A DNA stretch of 64,000 nt from JAPOXR01 sp963662395 (GTDB lineage Bacteria; Pseudomonadota; Alphaproteobacteria; Rhodobacterales; Rhodobacteraceae): assembly GCA_963662395.1 (NCBI GenBank), contig OY759511.1:1178001-1242000 (forward strand), given 5' to 3'. The notes beneath the pieces were generated by a model, which had not been told where the DNA came from, did not search any database, and was given only the letters and a program-made list of their open reading frames with translations. This document shows, piece by piece, positions 54,329-61,855 of the stretch. Numbering within the stretch: position 1 is the stretch's first letter; each line of letters starts with the position of its first letter. Made by a program: the position numbers and the translations under genes.

Positions 54329-55187
54329 CATTGCGACAACCCAATATCGAACGCATGCTGGGGCTCGGCCTCACCGGCATGGCCGAGGCCCTGGAAGAGC
54401 AGCATGACATTGCCGACATCACCGAACTCGGCTTCGATGACCGCCTTGCCATGATTCTCGAGCGCGAGGTCTCGCACCGCGACCGGAAGAGCTGCCCGGG
54501 CCATCTGCGCCAGGCCCGGCTTCGCATCCGCGCCGATGTGCAGGATGCAGGCTCTCGGCCGGTCGCGGCATTGCCCGCAGCACGCTGACCCGGCTTGCCG
54601 CCGGCGAATGGATCCGGCGGGGAATCAACCTGATCGTGGCCGGGCCGACCGGGTCGGGCAAGACCTTTCCTGCCTGCGCCCTGGCGCACCAGGCGTGCCG
54701 GCAGAAACAGTCCACGCTCTATCGCCGGGTTCCGGAGCTTGTCACGGCGCTCGCCCGGGCGCGAGACCGAGGGACGCATGAGCGCCTGATGCGCCGCCTG
54801 GCCAGGGTCTCGCTGCTGGTCCTCGATGATCGGGGCCTGCAGGGCTTCTCGGCCGAGGGCAGGCGGGACCTGCTGGAGATCGTGGAGCAGCGCTACGGCC
54901 GCAAATCCATCGTCATCGCCAGCCAAATCCCGGTGGATCGCTGGCCTGATGTGATCGGGGAGCCGACAATTGCCGATTCCGTCCTCGATCGCATCGTCCT
55001 GGGCGCCTACCGCATCGAACTTGCCGGCTTGCACAGCGCAAGCGGAATCGGCCGCCGCCGCTGGACGGCAGCGGTACATGAGGGGGCGCCGGCAAGCCGG
55101 CGTGGAGATGCGCCTTCGGCGCGGCAGGGGCGCCTGCGCCGCCGGGGGCGTGGTTGCGATTCCCGAGATATGCGGCGGCCCGGCTGA
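54325..55187 (+). pseudogene. istB: IS21 helper ATPase IstB, frameshifted
   Basis: The start is MTLRQPNIERMLGLGLTGMA and the frame runs to LRQARLRIRADVQDAG. After a shift near 54545 the sense continues as GIARSTLTRLAAGEWIRRGI, then the Walker A GPTGSGKTFPACALA, LLVLDDRGLQGFS and RKSIVIASQIPVDRWPD. The ATPase activates IstA in intact elements. The tail after GLHSASGI is GC-rich read-through of low complexity. Confidence 0.83.
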
Positions 55188-55541
55188 CTTGATGAGCCAG
55201 CCGCCGCATCGGAGGGCGGAGTTGTCAATCGGGTCTGGCTCGCTTACGCTCGCAAGGGGCTGGCCTCCGGCCAGCCTGCCATCAGCAACCTGAGGAGGAA
55301 TGAACCCAGGCACCAGTATCGGGAGAGACCGGACCGTCAAATGCGGCCGGATTTGCCGTCAGGTACCGCCGGATCGGCGGTCAGGTGTTGCCGGATACGC
55401 CGTCAAATGCGCCGGATTCTGCAGCCGAAAGCGCATTCACAGATTTTTTCCGTATGTACGGCCCAAGTGGACGGCAGAGAACTGACGATACTTTGACCAC
55501 ATCACACGCAATGACCTGCACTTAGAATCCAGGAAAACAAG

Positions 55542-55967
55542 ATGAAAATCCGTTCCGTCACATTTCTCGTTGCTCTCGTGTTGGCAGTGTCTGGGAAGCC
55601 CGCCCTTGCCGAATTCGACACAAAGTGTCCCGGCCCGATGTTCCAGTGCGTTGGACCAGGTCCTTATGGATTTCCGGAGGAAGCTCCTTTCACCAATGGT
55701 ACGACGCTAACTCCTACATTACTGCCCGTAACGATTCTGATCGACAGCACGGTGAATTTCAATCAATCGATCGGTATTCTACGGAACGGAAGTTGGGTCA
55801 TCAGGGAAGGCATTCCAAAATTTTCCGAACAATTTTCGAAATTCCTATTGAAGATCGGAGGGACAATTGATCCCAGTGCGGTCTATCTTGTCTCGCCGAC
55901 TTCCCTGTTCGAGCCACCGATTGATGGTGACGCAGTACTTATTGGTGGCGAGGCATTGACGTCATGA
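55542..55967 (+). CDS. Exported hypothetical protein (first of a two-gene pair)
   Basis: A 141-residue protein with a clear Sec signal peptide (MKIRSVTFLVALVLAVSGKPALA, cleavage after ALA). The mature part has two cysteines close together (FDTKCPGPMFQCVGPG) and a Pro/Gly-rich start, then mixed beta-like sequence (LLPVTILIDSTVNFNQSIGI, LRNGSWVIREGIPKFSEQFS). No family is recognised. Base composition is more AT-rich than the flanking insertion sequences. Its stop overlaps the next start by 4 bp (ATGA), so the pair is co-translated. Confidence 0.6.
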   Translation: MKIRSVTFLVALVLAVSGKPALAEFDTKCPGPMFQCVGPGPYGFPEEAPFTNGTTLTPTLLPVTILIDSTVNFNQSIGILRNGSWVIREGIPKFSEQFSKFLLKIGGTIDPSAVYLVSPTSLFEPPIDGDAVLIGGEALTS

Positions 55968-56467
55968 CATTTGTCCTAATGGTCGGTGAATCCTTTCTCT
56001 GGTCTACGCTGGCTGGATTTTGTTTGCCGTTTCTTGCATCTCTTGTTTTTCAGCGAGATAGATGGACTACGATTGCACCTTTGCTCTTGGCACTTGCACT
56101 CGTCGGGGCATGCGCTGGAATTGCGGGTGGGCTGAGCCGTGCCCCAGTAGTGGGCGACATCATCCCGGCTTTTCTCGGCCTTCTGGGTGCCGTAGCAGTT
56201 TACCTATTTGGCGTTGATACGTCTCGAGGAGTTATGGCATCGTTTGGTGCAGCAGCGCTCGCAGTGTCATTGCTGATGGGTTACTCTGCCGGAGCTGAGC
56301 GCCGGAACACGTCGGAGGATCATCGCAACATCCGCATGCATTGTGTCCGAGCCTACACAAATGCTGAGCTATTGCGTAACGAAGTTGCGTTCCAGAGATT
56401 TAGTAGCCAGATGGGAAATCTGTGCAATAAGGCCATGCACTGGCATATCAGTGATGAGGACGACTAG
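55964..56467 (+). CDS. Hypothetical membrane protein (second of a two-gene pair)
   Basis: A 167-residue protein with four hydrophobic segments (about 12-28, 36-54, 60-80 and 86-104) followed by a polar C-terminal tail (GAERRNTSEDHRNIRMHCVR, AYTNAELLRNEVAFQRFSSQ) with three Cys. I recognise no family. It is translated with the secreted partner upstream. The IS5-type element begins one base after its stop codon, so a longer original C-terminus cannot be excluded. A membrane-plus-secreted pair in a defence-rich island is worth testing, but no function can be assigned. Confidence 0.6.
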   Translation: MTFVLMVGESFLWSTLAGFCLPFLASLVFQRDRWTTIAPLLLALALVGACAGIAGGLSRAPVVGDIIPAFLGLLGAVAVYLFGVDTSRGVMASFGAAALAVSLLMGYSAGAERRNTSEDHRNIRMHCVRAYTNAELLRNEVAFQRFSSQMGNLCNKAMHWHISDEDD

Positions 56468-57335
56468 GGCCTGTTGACAATCGGGTTGCGAATCGGGCGA
56501 ATCGATGCCATTTTCCCTGCAACGCACGCCGGAAGGGCGGCACGAGCAGTCAAGGCAGATGACGGATGAATACAGACAGGACGGTGCTCACCGACGCCAT
56601 GTGGGCGCGGATCGAACCCATGCTGCCCGGCAAGGCGACCGATCCCGGCGCCGCCCGGCAGTGGGCAGGCAGTTTCTCGAGGCAGTGCTGTGGCGGATCC
56701 GCACCGGATCGCCCTGGCGCGACCTTCCGGAGCATTTCGGCAACTGGAACAGTGTCTTCAAGCGCTTCCGCAGATGGGCGCTTTCGGGCATTTTCGAGAC
56801 CGTATTCAACGAGCCCCCGGATGAGTTCGACCTCGAATACATCTTCGCCGGCGGCACCATCGTGCAGGCACACCGGAAGGCGGCCGGTGCAAAAGGGGGA
56901 CCTCGAGGCAGGGGATCGGACGCTCGAGAGGCGGCCTGACCAGCAAGATCGTGGCAATCGTGGACGCCCTTGGCTATCTGGTGCGCTTCGTGATCCTTCC
57001 CGGACAGGCACATGACCTTCTCGGGGTGCCGGCTCTTCTCGAGGATCTCCGCTACGGGGCCCTCATCGGCGACAGGGCATTCGATGCCGACTGGCTGATC
57101 GAGGCAATCGAGGAGAGCGGGGCAGAGGCGGTGATTCCCGCGAGGCGCCACCGGACAGTGCCCCGGGAGCATGACCGGGAGATGTACCGGTGGCGACACC
57201 GGATCGAGAACGTCTTCGCAAGGATCAGGGAGTTCCGGGCAGTGGCGACCCGCCACGACAAGACCGACACGAGCTTCGCGGCGGCGATTCATCTCGTCAG
57301 TGGCGTGGTTGCGGCAACATGATTGTCAACAGGCC
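56468..57335 (+). mobile_element. IS5-family (IS427-like) insertion sequence
   Basis: An 868-bp element with perfect 15-bp terminal inverted repeats GGCCTGTTGACAATC (56468-56482 and 57321-57335). It is flanked by CTAG on the left and TTAG on the right, consistent with the TNA/CTAG-type targets of IS427-like elements. It contains a transposase in three frames. Confidence 0.85.
56566..57322 (+). pseudogene. IS5-type transposase, reading frame broken twice
   Basis: The sense starts MNTDRTVLTDAMWARIEPML in one frame. Near 56660 it moves to another (QFLEAVLWRIRTGSPWRDLP, EHFGNWNSVFKRFRRWALSG, then EFDLEYIFAGGTIVQAHRKA). Near 56920 it moves to the third (GGLTSKIVAIVDALGYLVRF, ALIGDRAFDADWLIEAIEES and RHRIENVFARIREFRAVATR). 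Many IS427-like elements use one programmed -1 shift between two frames; two shifts make activity doubtful. Confidence 0.78.
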
Positions 57336-57452
57336 TTAGATTCAGACATGAACAATTTTCATCGCACATAGTAGGCCTAAACGGACCGAGGCTGCATATA
57401 TGGACATCTGAAGGAACACACGGGGAACGGGCCGGAGATTTTGTGATGTTTC

Positions 57453-57474
57453 TTTCGGCAGGATACTGCCGAAA
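57453..57474 (-). terminator. Hairpin after the recombinase fragment
   Basis: TTTCGGCAG (57453-57461) pairs perfectly with CTGCCGAAA (57466-57474) over a 4-nt loop, 5 bp beyond the fragment's stop. No T-run follows on the reverse strand, so termination is only possible, not shown. Confidence 0.4.
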
Positions 57475-57479
57475 TCGGC

Positions 57480-57690
57480 TTACATGTCCGGACCTGGTTC
57501 TTCGTGCGCTTCAGCCATGCCCTTCGCCTTGTACACGGTTCCGCGCGAGATCCCCAGATAGCGGGCAATCCTGGTCGGTGACTGGCCTTCGGCAAGCCGA
57601 CGCCTGATTGCGTCCATGTCGATCTTCGGAGGCTGGCCACGATAGGCGCCTCGCTGTCTGGCCGCGACAATTCCTTCGGCCTGACGTTCG
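57480..57690 (-). pseudogene. Serine recombinase C-terminal fragment
   Basis: 70 codons reading RERQAEGIVAARQRGAYRGQ, PPKIDMDAIRRRLAEGQSPT, RIARYLGISRGTVYKAKGMA. This is the DNA-binding end (helix-turn-helix) of a resolvase/invertase. It is cut exactly at the outer tip of the Tn3-type inverted repeat (57691); the catalytic domain is missing. It is not the same gene as the intact recombinase at 58043. Confidence 0.75.
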
Positions 57691-57738
57691 CGGGTCGAGT
57701 TGGGTTGAGTGCAGAAAACCCCTTTAAGCCATTTGGGT

Positions 57739-57900
57739 TCACTTTGGCAGCCATCGATATTCGCCTGTGAGAAGGATGTGGGCCCATCCGAGGGGCGAGA
57801 TGTGCGCCAAGAGATCTGGTGCGCAATTGAGCCCTGCTTTCTGCCGTTTCGCGACTGCAATGCCAAGCTGCCTGGTGTTCCAATAGATGATACGTGCCAT
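57739..57900 (-). pseudogene. Tn3-family transposase TnpA, C-terminal remnant
   Basis: 53 codons: MARIIYWNTRQLGIAVAKRQ, then PDLLAHISPLGWAHILLTGE with YRWLPK before the stop. The LSPLGWEHINLTGDY-type ending is diagnostic of Tn3 transposases. The stop is 10 bp from the inner edge of the left inverted repeat, its normal place. The other roughly 900 residues are deleted. Confidence 0.8.
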
Positions 57901-57949
57901 CGAAGTGTTCCTTCCTTGTATGTGGCTTTGTATGTGGTGGTGGATTCTT

Positions 57950-58025
57950 TGAATGTACACATATTGCGACCCCCTGCTTGCCATGTCTTTTTCAATGTCT
58001 CAATATGACGGTCGCATGAACCCGT
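57950..58025. promoter_or_regulatory. Possible res site of the resolvase
   Basis: Just before the resolvase gene are CATATTGCGACC and CAATATGACGGTCGCATG, which share the inverted elements TGCGACC/GGTCGCA. Tn3-type res sites lie between divergent tnpA and tnpR, as here. Subsites were not resolved. Confidence 0.3.
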
Positions 58026-58042
58026 AGATCATTCGAGACCCC

Positions 58043-58594
58043 ATGGCCAAGGTTGGATACGCCCGCGTCAGCTCCGTCGGACAATCGCTGGACGTGCAGC
58101 GCGGGAAGCTGAGTGAATGCGACAGGCTGTTCGAGGAGAAGTGCAGCGGCTCCACGGATGCGCGCCCCATGCTCAGGCAGTGTCTGGACTATGTCCGTGA
58201 AGGCGACATGCTGATCGTGTCGCGCATCGACCGGCTGGCGCGCTCGACCCTGCACCTGTGCCAAATCGCCGAAACCTTGCGTGAAAAGGGCGTCGACCTA
58301 GTTGTGCTGGATCAGAACATCGACACATCCGATGCCACGGGCCGGCTTCTGTTCAACATGCTGGGCGCCATCGGCCAGTTCGAAACCGAGATCCGCGCCG
58401 AGCGCCAAATGGATGGGATCAAGAAGGCAAAAGACCGCGGCGTGCAGTTCGGGAAACGGCCCGCGCTTACAGACGATCAAATTCTGGAGCTACGCCAAAA
58501 ACGCAAACATGGCACCCTCATCAAGGATCTGATGGCCCACTACGGCCTCTCAAAGGCCACCATCTATCGATATCTCGGAGCGAAAGACGCCTGA
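58043..58594 (+). CDS. tnpR: Serine recombinase (resolvase/invertase)
   Basis: A 183-residue Tn3-type resolvase. The catalytic N-terminus is AKVGYARVSSVGQSLDVQRG with the nucleophile Ser in VSS. DMLIVSRIDRLARSTLHLCQ and LLFNMLGAIGQFETEIRAER are the conserved core, followed by a C-terminal helix-turn-helix (LMAHYGLSKATIYRYLG). It would resolve cointegrates at the adjacent res region. Its last 80 codons lie in the 776-bp repeat and therefore also occur at 61080-61319. Complete and probably functional. Confidence 0.9.
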   Translation: MAKVGYARVSSVGQSLDVQRGKLSECDRLFEEKCSGSTDARPMLRQCLDYVREGDMLIVSRIDRLARSTLHLCQIAETLREKGVDLVVLDQNIDTSDATGRLLFNMLGAIGQFETEIRAERQMDGIKKAKDRGVQFGKRPALTDDQILELRQKRKHGTLIKDLMAHYGLSKATIYRYLGAKDA

Positions 58595-59130
58595 GGTGCG
58601 TTACAGAGCCAAAAAGGACAACAAAAATCCTTAAAGGGGTTTTCTGCACTCAACCCAACTCGACCCGATCCTGGTCAGAGTGTCATTTTGCTCCTTTCCC
58701 GGACCGACTACCGGCAGGAGGTTTTGCGGATGACGGTACACCTGTGCCCCACGGGATTACAAACCGGACTTCACACCGCTCTTCGGAGGCTTCCTTCAGT
58801 TCAATTACACGAACTCTTTCCGGAAGCGGTAGCAGGTCTGCATCGGTGGCTGGACGATACGCGAGAGCAACAAACGCCACGTTGTTGCGAAGTGCAATGC
58901 TATAACGGCGTGCCTGCCATGAAAATCGGGACGCTGCTCCGAATGGTTTGGATGTCGGATTTGATATCACTTTGTTCTCGACAACAAGCTGATGGTAAAG
59001 GAGGAGATCCGTTTCACCGCCACCCAATTCAGTACCCTCGATTACGTCCACACCGCGAGACAAAAAACATTGCATAATCTCGGCCTGCATCGTGCTTTCG
59101 GCCAACTTGTCCACTGTAACGAACTTGCCA
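58355..59130. repeat. 776-bp direct repeat, copy A
   Basis: It matches 61080-61855 at a constant offset of 2725 bp, with no difference seen in the parts compared. It starts AACATGCTGGGCG in the resolvase gene and ends GAACTTGCCA in the HD gene. Copy A ends exactly where the IS1634-type element begins. Confidence 0.93.
58683..59130 (-). pseudogene. Duplicated 3' end of the HD-domain gene
   Basis: The last 148 codons of the large HD protein (FVTVDKLAESTMQAEIMQCF to GSRSGKGAK), identical to the end of the gene at 61408. Upstream the frame runs 29 codons into the insertion sequence (MAFVRKWMQNHRLARVMEPG). It is a by-product of the 776-bp duplication, not an independent gene. Confidence 0.88.
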
Positions 59131-61079
59131 CTTGACTTCAGACGTTTCAGGCGCAGACCGGGCTCCATAACCCTTGCCAGACGGTGGTTTTGCATCCATT
59201 TTCGGACAAATGCCAATGTAGTGCCCTAATTGTGTTTATTCTTGACAGACGCTGGCCCATCGCCTAGTCTCCGTGGCATGTTCGTGCGACGAAAGATGCT
59301 TGCCGGGGGACGCACCAAGGTCCAGGTCGTCAAGTCGGTCCGCAATGGCGACAAGGTCCGCCAGCGCGTGGTCAGGCATGTCGGCACCGCATCGAGCGAT
59401 GCCCAGCTGGAATCACTGGAATCACTGGGATGCCTCATCATCGAGGAGATCAGGCTGGCCGACAGCGGACAGCAATCGCTGTTCACGCCGAAGGCGTTCG
59501 CCGATTTGGCCGAGCAGTCGCGGCGGGCGCGGCCGGACCCCGGGCCGTTCGGGGTCGATCTGGCCGATTGCCGCGAGGATGCACGCATTGCCATCGGCGT
59601 GCGGGAGGCCTTCGGCGAGGTCTATGCCCAACTCGGCTGGGACCGGCTGTTCGGTGCCCGCCGCATGAGCGCCAATCGCAACATCAGGGAGATGGTACTG
59701 GCCCGCATCGCCCGGCCGCAATCGAAGCGGGCCATGACCCGAGACCTGGAACGCCATGGCCAGCTTTCGCTGAACCTCGACCATGTCTATCGCAGCATGG
59801 ACCGTATTGACGAGAGGATGATCGAGGCGATCTGCCGGCGGTCGCGGGATGTGGCAGAGACGTTGCTGCCGGCGCCGGTCACGGTGATCTTCTACGACAC
59901 GACGACGCTCTACTTCGAATCCGATGCCGAGGGCGACGACCGGCACCGGGGCTACAGCAAGGATGGCAAGCCGCACCGGGTGCAGGTGCTGTTTGCGCTG
60001 CTGGTGACACCGGAAGGCCTGCCGGTCGGCTACGAACTCCATCCGGGCAACACCCATGAGGGTGGCACGCTGGTCCAGGCGCTCGATGCGCTGGAGCGGC
60101 GCCATCCCGGCATTGCCTTCACGGTGGTGGCCGATGCCGGAATGATCAGCCGCGAGAACCGGCAGGCGCTCGAGCAGCGGGGTACGCCCTACATTCTCGG
60201 CGCCCGCCTGAAATCGTGCCGGGTGGCGCTGAAGCGGCAGATCCTCGATCTGGATGCCTATGCGCCATGGGGACGGGACAGGCACGCGGAGCAACTGGGT
60301 CGGATCCGCGCCATCAGCGACGGCGATGCCAGGCTCGTGGTCACGCATTCGCCGCGCCGGGCCCGCAAGGATGCGCACCAGCGGGAGCGGCAGATCGAGC
60401 GGCTGCGGACCCGGCTGGCCAAGGGTGCCGGGGCGGCCTCGCTGGGCAACCGGGGCACGGCCCGCTTCCTGGACTTTCCGGACGGGCGCGTGGCGCTGAA
60501 CGAAGAGAAAATTGCCGCTGCCGCGTCCTGGGACGGGCTGCGGGGCATCGTCGCCCGGGGCTGCGACGATGCCGACCCCCGCGACCTCGTCATCCAGTAC
60601 CGCCAGCTGGCCGAGATCGAGGCCTGCTTCCGTGTCAACAAGCACGATCTCAGGATCCGTCCGGTCTTCCACTGGGCACCGCGCCGGATACGGGCGCATG
60701 TCGCCATCTGCTACATGGCGTTCTGCTGCCTGCAACATTTGCGGCACCGCCTGGCGGCAAGGGGGTGGCGGATGAGTGCGGACCGGATCCGCCGGGCGCT
60801 GGGCGAGCTGGAGATCAGCATCCTCTACGAGAAGACTGGTGACCGGAAATTCGCCATGCCAAGCGCGCCGACGGAAGATGCCCGGCGGATCTACCGGGTA
60901 TTGGGCCTGACCTGGAAGCGGGCGCCGTTTGTCTGCACGTCCCAAGAGGGAAAAAGCCGGCAGGACTGACGGGCCTTCATGAGGAGGAGGATCCGGGCAA
61001 GGCCGAAATGTAGTGCCCCCGGAAAATGCATGACTCATTGTATATCAATGAGTTGTGGAAGAAAATGTCTGAAGTCAAG
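59131..61079 (+). mobile_element. IS1634-family insertion sequence
   Basis: A 1949-bp element whose ends are inverted repeats CTTGACTTCAGACGTTT (59131-59147) and the complement of CTTGACTTCAGACATTT (61063-61079), one mismatch in 17. It carries one transposase gene. The sequence left of it (58355-59130) is repeated right of it (61080-61855), so the element sits exactly between two copies of its target. A short direct repeat AATGTAGTGCCC occurs inside each end (59215, 61007). Confidence 0.88.
59278..60969 (+). CDS. IS1634-family transposase
   Basis: A 563-residue DDE transposase. The catalytic residues are in VTVIFYDTTTLYFESDAEGD (first Asp), FTVVADAGMISRENRQAL (second Asp) and the Y-R-E-K region YRQLAEIEACFRVNKHDLRI. 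The family pieces RGYSKDGKPHRVQVLFALLV and GLPVGYELHPGNTHEGGTL are intact. The start is placed at 59278 (MFVRRKMLAGGRTKVQVV). The frame is complete, so the element may still be active. Long antisense ORFs over this gene are coding shadows. Confidence 0.92.
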   Translation: MFVRRKMLAGGRTKVQVVKSVRNGDKVRQRVVRHVGTASSDAQLESLESLGCLIIEEIRLADSGQQSLFTPKAFADLAEQSRRARPDPGPFGVDLADCREDARIAIGVREAFGEVYAQLGWDRLFGARRMSANRNIREMVLARIARPQSKRAMTRDLERHGQLSLNLDHVYRSMDRIDERMIEAICRRSRDVAETLLPAPVTVIFYDTTTLYFESDAEGDDRHRGYSKDGKPHRVQVLFALLVTPEGLPVGYELHPGNTHEGGTLVQALDALERRHPGIAFTVVADAGMISRENRQALEQRGTPYILGARLKSCRVALKRQILDLDAYAPWGRDRHAEQLGRIRAISDGDARLVVTHSPRRARKDAHQRERQIERLRTRLAKGAGAASLGNRGTARFLDFPDGRVALNEEKIAAAASWDGLRGIVARGCDDADPRDLVIQYRQLAEIEACFRVNKHDLRIRPVFHWAPRRIRAHVAICYMAFCCLQHLRHRLAARGWRMSADRIRRALGELEISILYEKTGDRKFAMPSAPTEDARRIYRVLGLTWKRAPFVCTSQEGKSRQD

Positions 61080-61319
61080 AACATGCTGGGCGCCATCGGC
61101 CAGTTCGAAACCGAGATCCGCGCCGAGCGCCAAATGGATGGGATCAAGAAGGCAAAAGACCGCGGCGTGCAGTTCGGGAAACGGCCCGCGCTTACAGACG
61201 ATCAAATTCTGGAGCTACGCCAAAAACGCAAACATGGCACCCTCATCAAGGATCTGATGGCCCACTACGGCCTCTCAAAGGCCACCATCTATCGATATCT
61301 CGGAGCGAAAGACGCCTGA
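61080..61319 (+). pseudogene. Duplicated 3' end of the resolvase gene
   Basis: 80 codons identical to the end of the gene at 58043 (LGAIGQFETEIRAERQMDGI onward). The N-terminal catalytic half, including the active Ser, is missing. The frame is open 18 codons into the insertion sequence (MHDSLYINELWKKMSEVKN), giving a chimeric ORF from 61026. Confidence 0.88.
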
Positions 61320-61855
61320 GGTGCGTTACAGAGCCAAAAAGGACAACAAAAATCCTTAAAGGGGTTTTCTGCACTCAACCCAACTCGACCCGATCCTGGT
61401 CAGAGTGTCATTTTGCTCCTTTCCCGGACCGACTACCGGCAGGAGGTTTTGCGGATGACGGTACACCTGTGCCCCACGGGATTACAAACCGGACTTCACA
61501 CCGCTCTTCGGAGGCTTCCTTCAGTTCAATTACACGAACTCTTTCCGGAAGCGGTAGCAGGTCTGCATCGGTGGCTGGACGATACGCGAGAGCAACAAAC
61601 GCCACGTTGTTGCGAAGTGCAATGCTATAACGGCGTGCCTGCCATGAAAATCGGGACGCTGCTCCGAATGGTTTGGATGTCGGATTTGATATCACTTTGT
61701 TCTCGACAACAAGCTGATGGTAAAGGAGGAGATCCGTTTCACCGCCACCCAATTCAGTACCCTCGATTACGTCCACACCGCGAGACAAAAAACATTGCAT
61801 AATCTCGGCCTGCATCGTGCTTTCGGCCAACTTGTCCACTGTAACGAACTTGCCA
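61080..61855. repeat. 776-bp direct repeat, copy B
   Basis: The second copy of 58355-59130. It begins at the right end of the IS1634-type element and ends inside the intact HD gene at TGCCA, where copy A changes to insertion-sequence DNA. Confidence 0.93.

Larger units (their letters stand above)
52541..55423 (+). mobile_element. IS21-family insertion sequence, complete ends but decayed genes
   Basis: Both tips read TGCAGAATCCGGC in inverted orientation (52541-52553 and 55411-55423). They are flanked by identical GCCGAA (52535-52540 and 55424-55429), a 6-bp target duplication. Inside are multiple copies of a motif like TCCGGCNNNACTTGAC, six on the left and four on the right, as IS21 transposase-binding sites. 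An exact 82-bp inverted repeat is 52612-52693 / 55316-55397. istA and istB each carry a frameshift. Confidence 0.9.
57691..58667. mobile_element. Miniature Tn3-family derivative
   Basis: A 977-bp unit between perfect 38-bp inverted repeats (57691-57728 and 58630-58667). The tips read CGGGTCGAG and the inner ends TTTAAG; length and layout are those of Tn3-family termini. Inside are the last 53 codons of a Tn3-type transposase and an intact resolvase gene. The 5-bp flanks (GTTCG and ATCCT) do not match, so no target duplication is visible. A third copy of the repeat, at 61355-61392, belongs to the 776-bp duplication. Confidence 0.85.

Noticed and set aside
58683..59216. Independent nuclease gene
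   Set aside because: Its last 148 codons are an exact copy of the HD gene end and the remainder is insertion-sequence DNA; explained by the 776-bp duplication.
59422..61038. 538-codon antisense ORF over the IS1634 transposase
   Set aside because: A shadow of a long GC-rich coding frame; the sense frame has all transposase motifs.
58043..61319. Invertible segment controlled by the serine recombinase
   Set aside because: The long repeats are direct, not inverted, and end at an insertion sequence; the inverted repeats present are Tn3-type termini.
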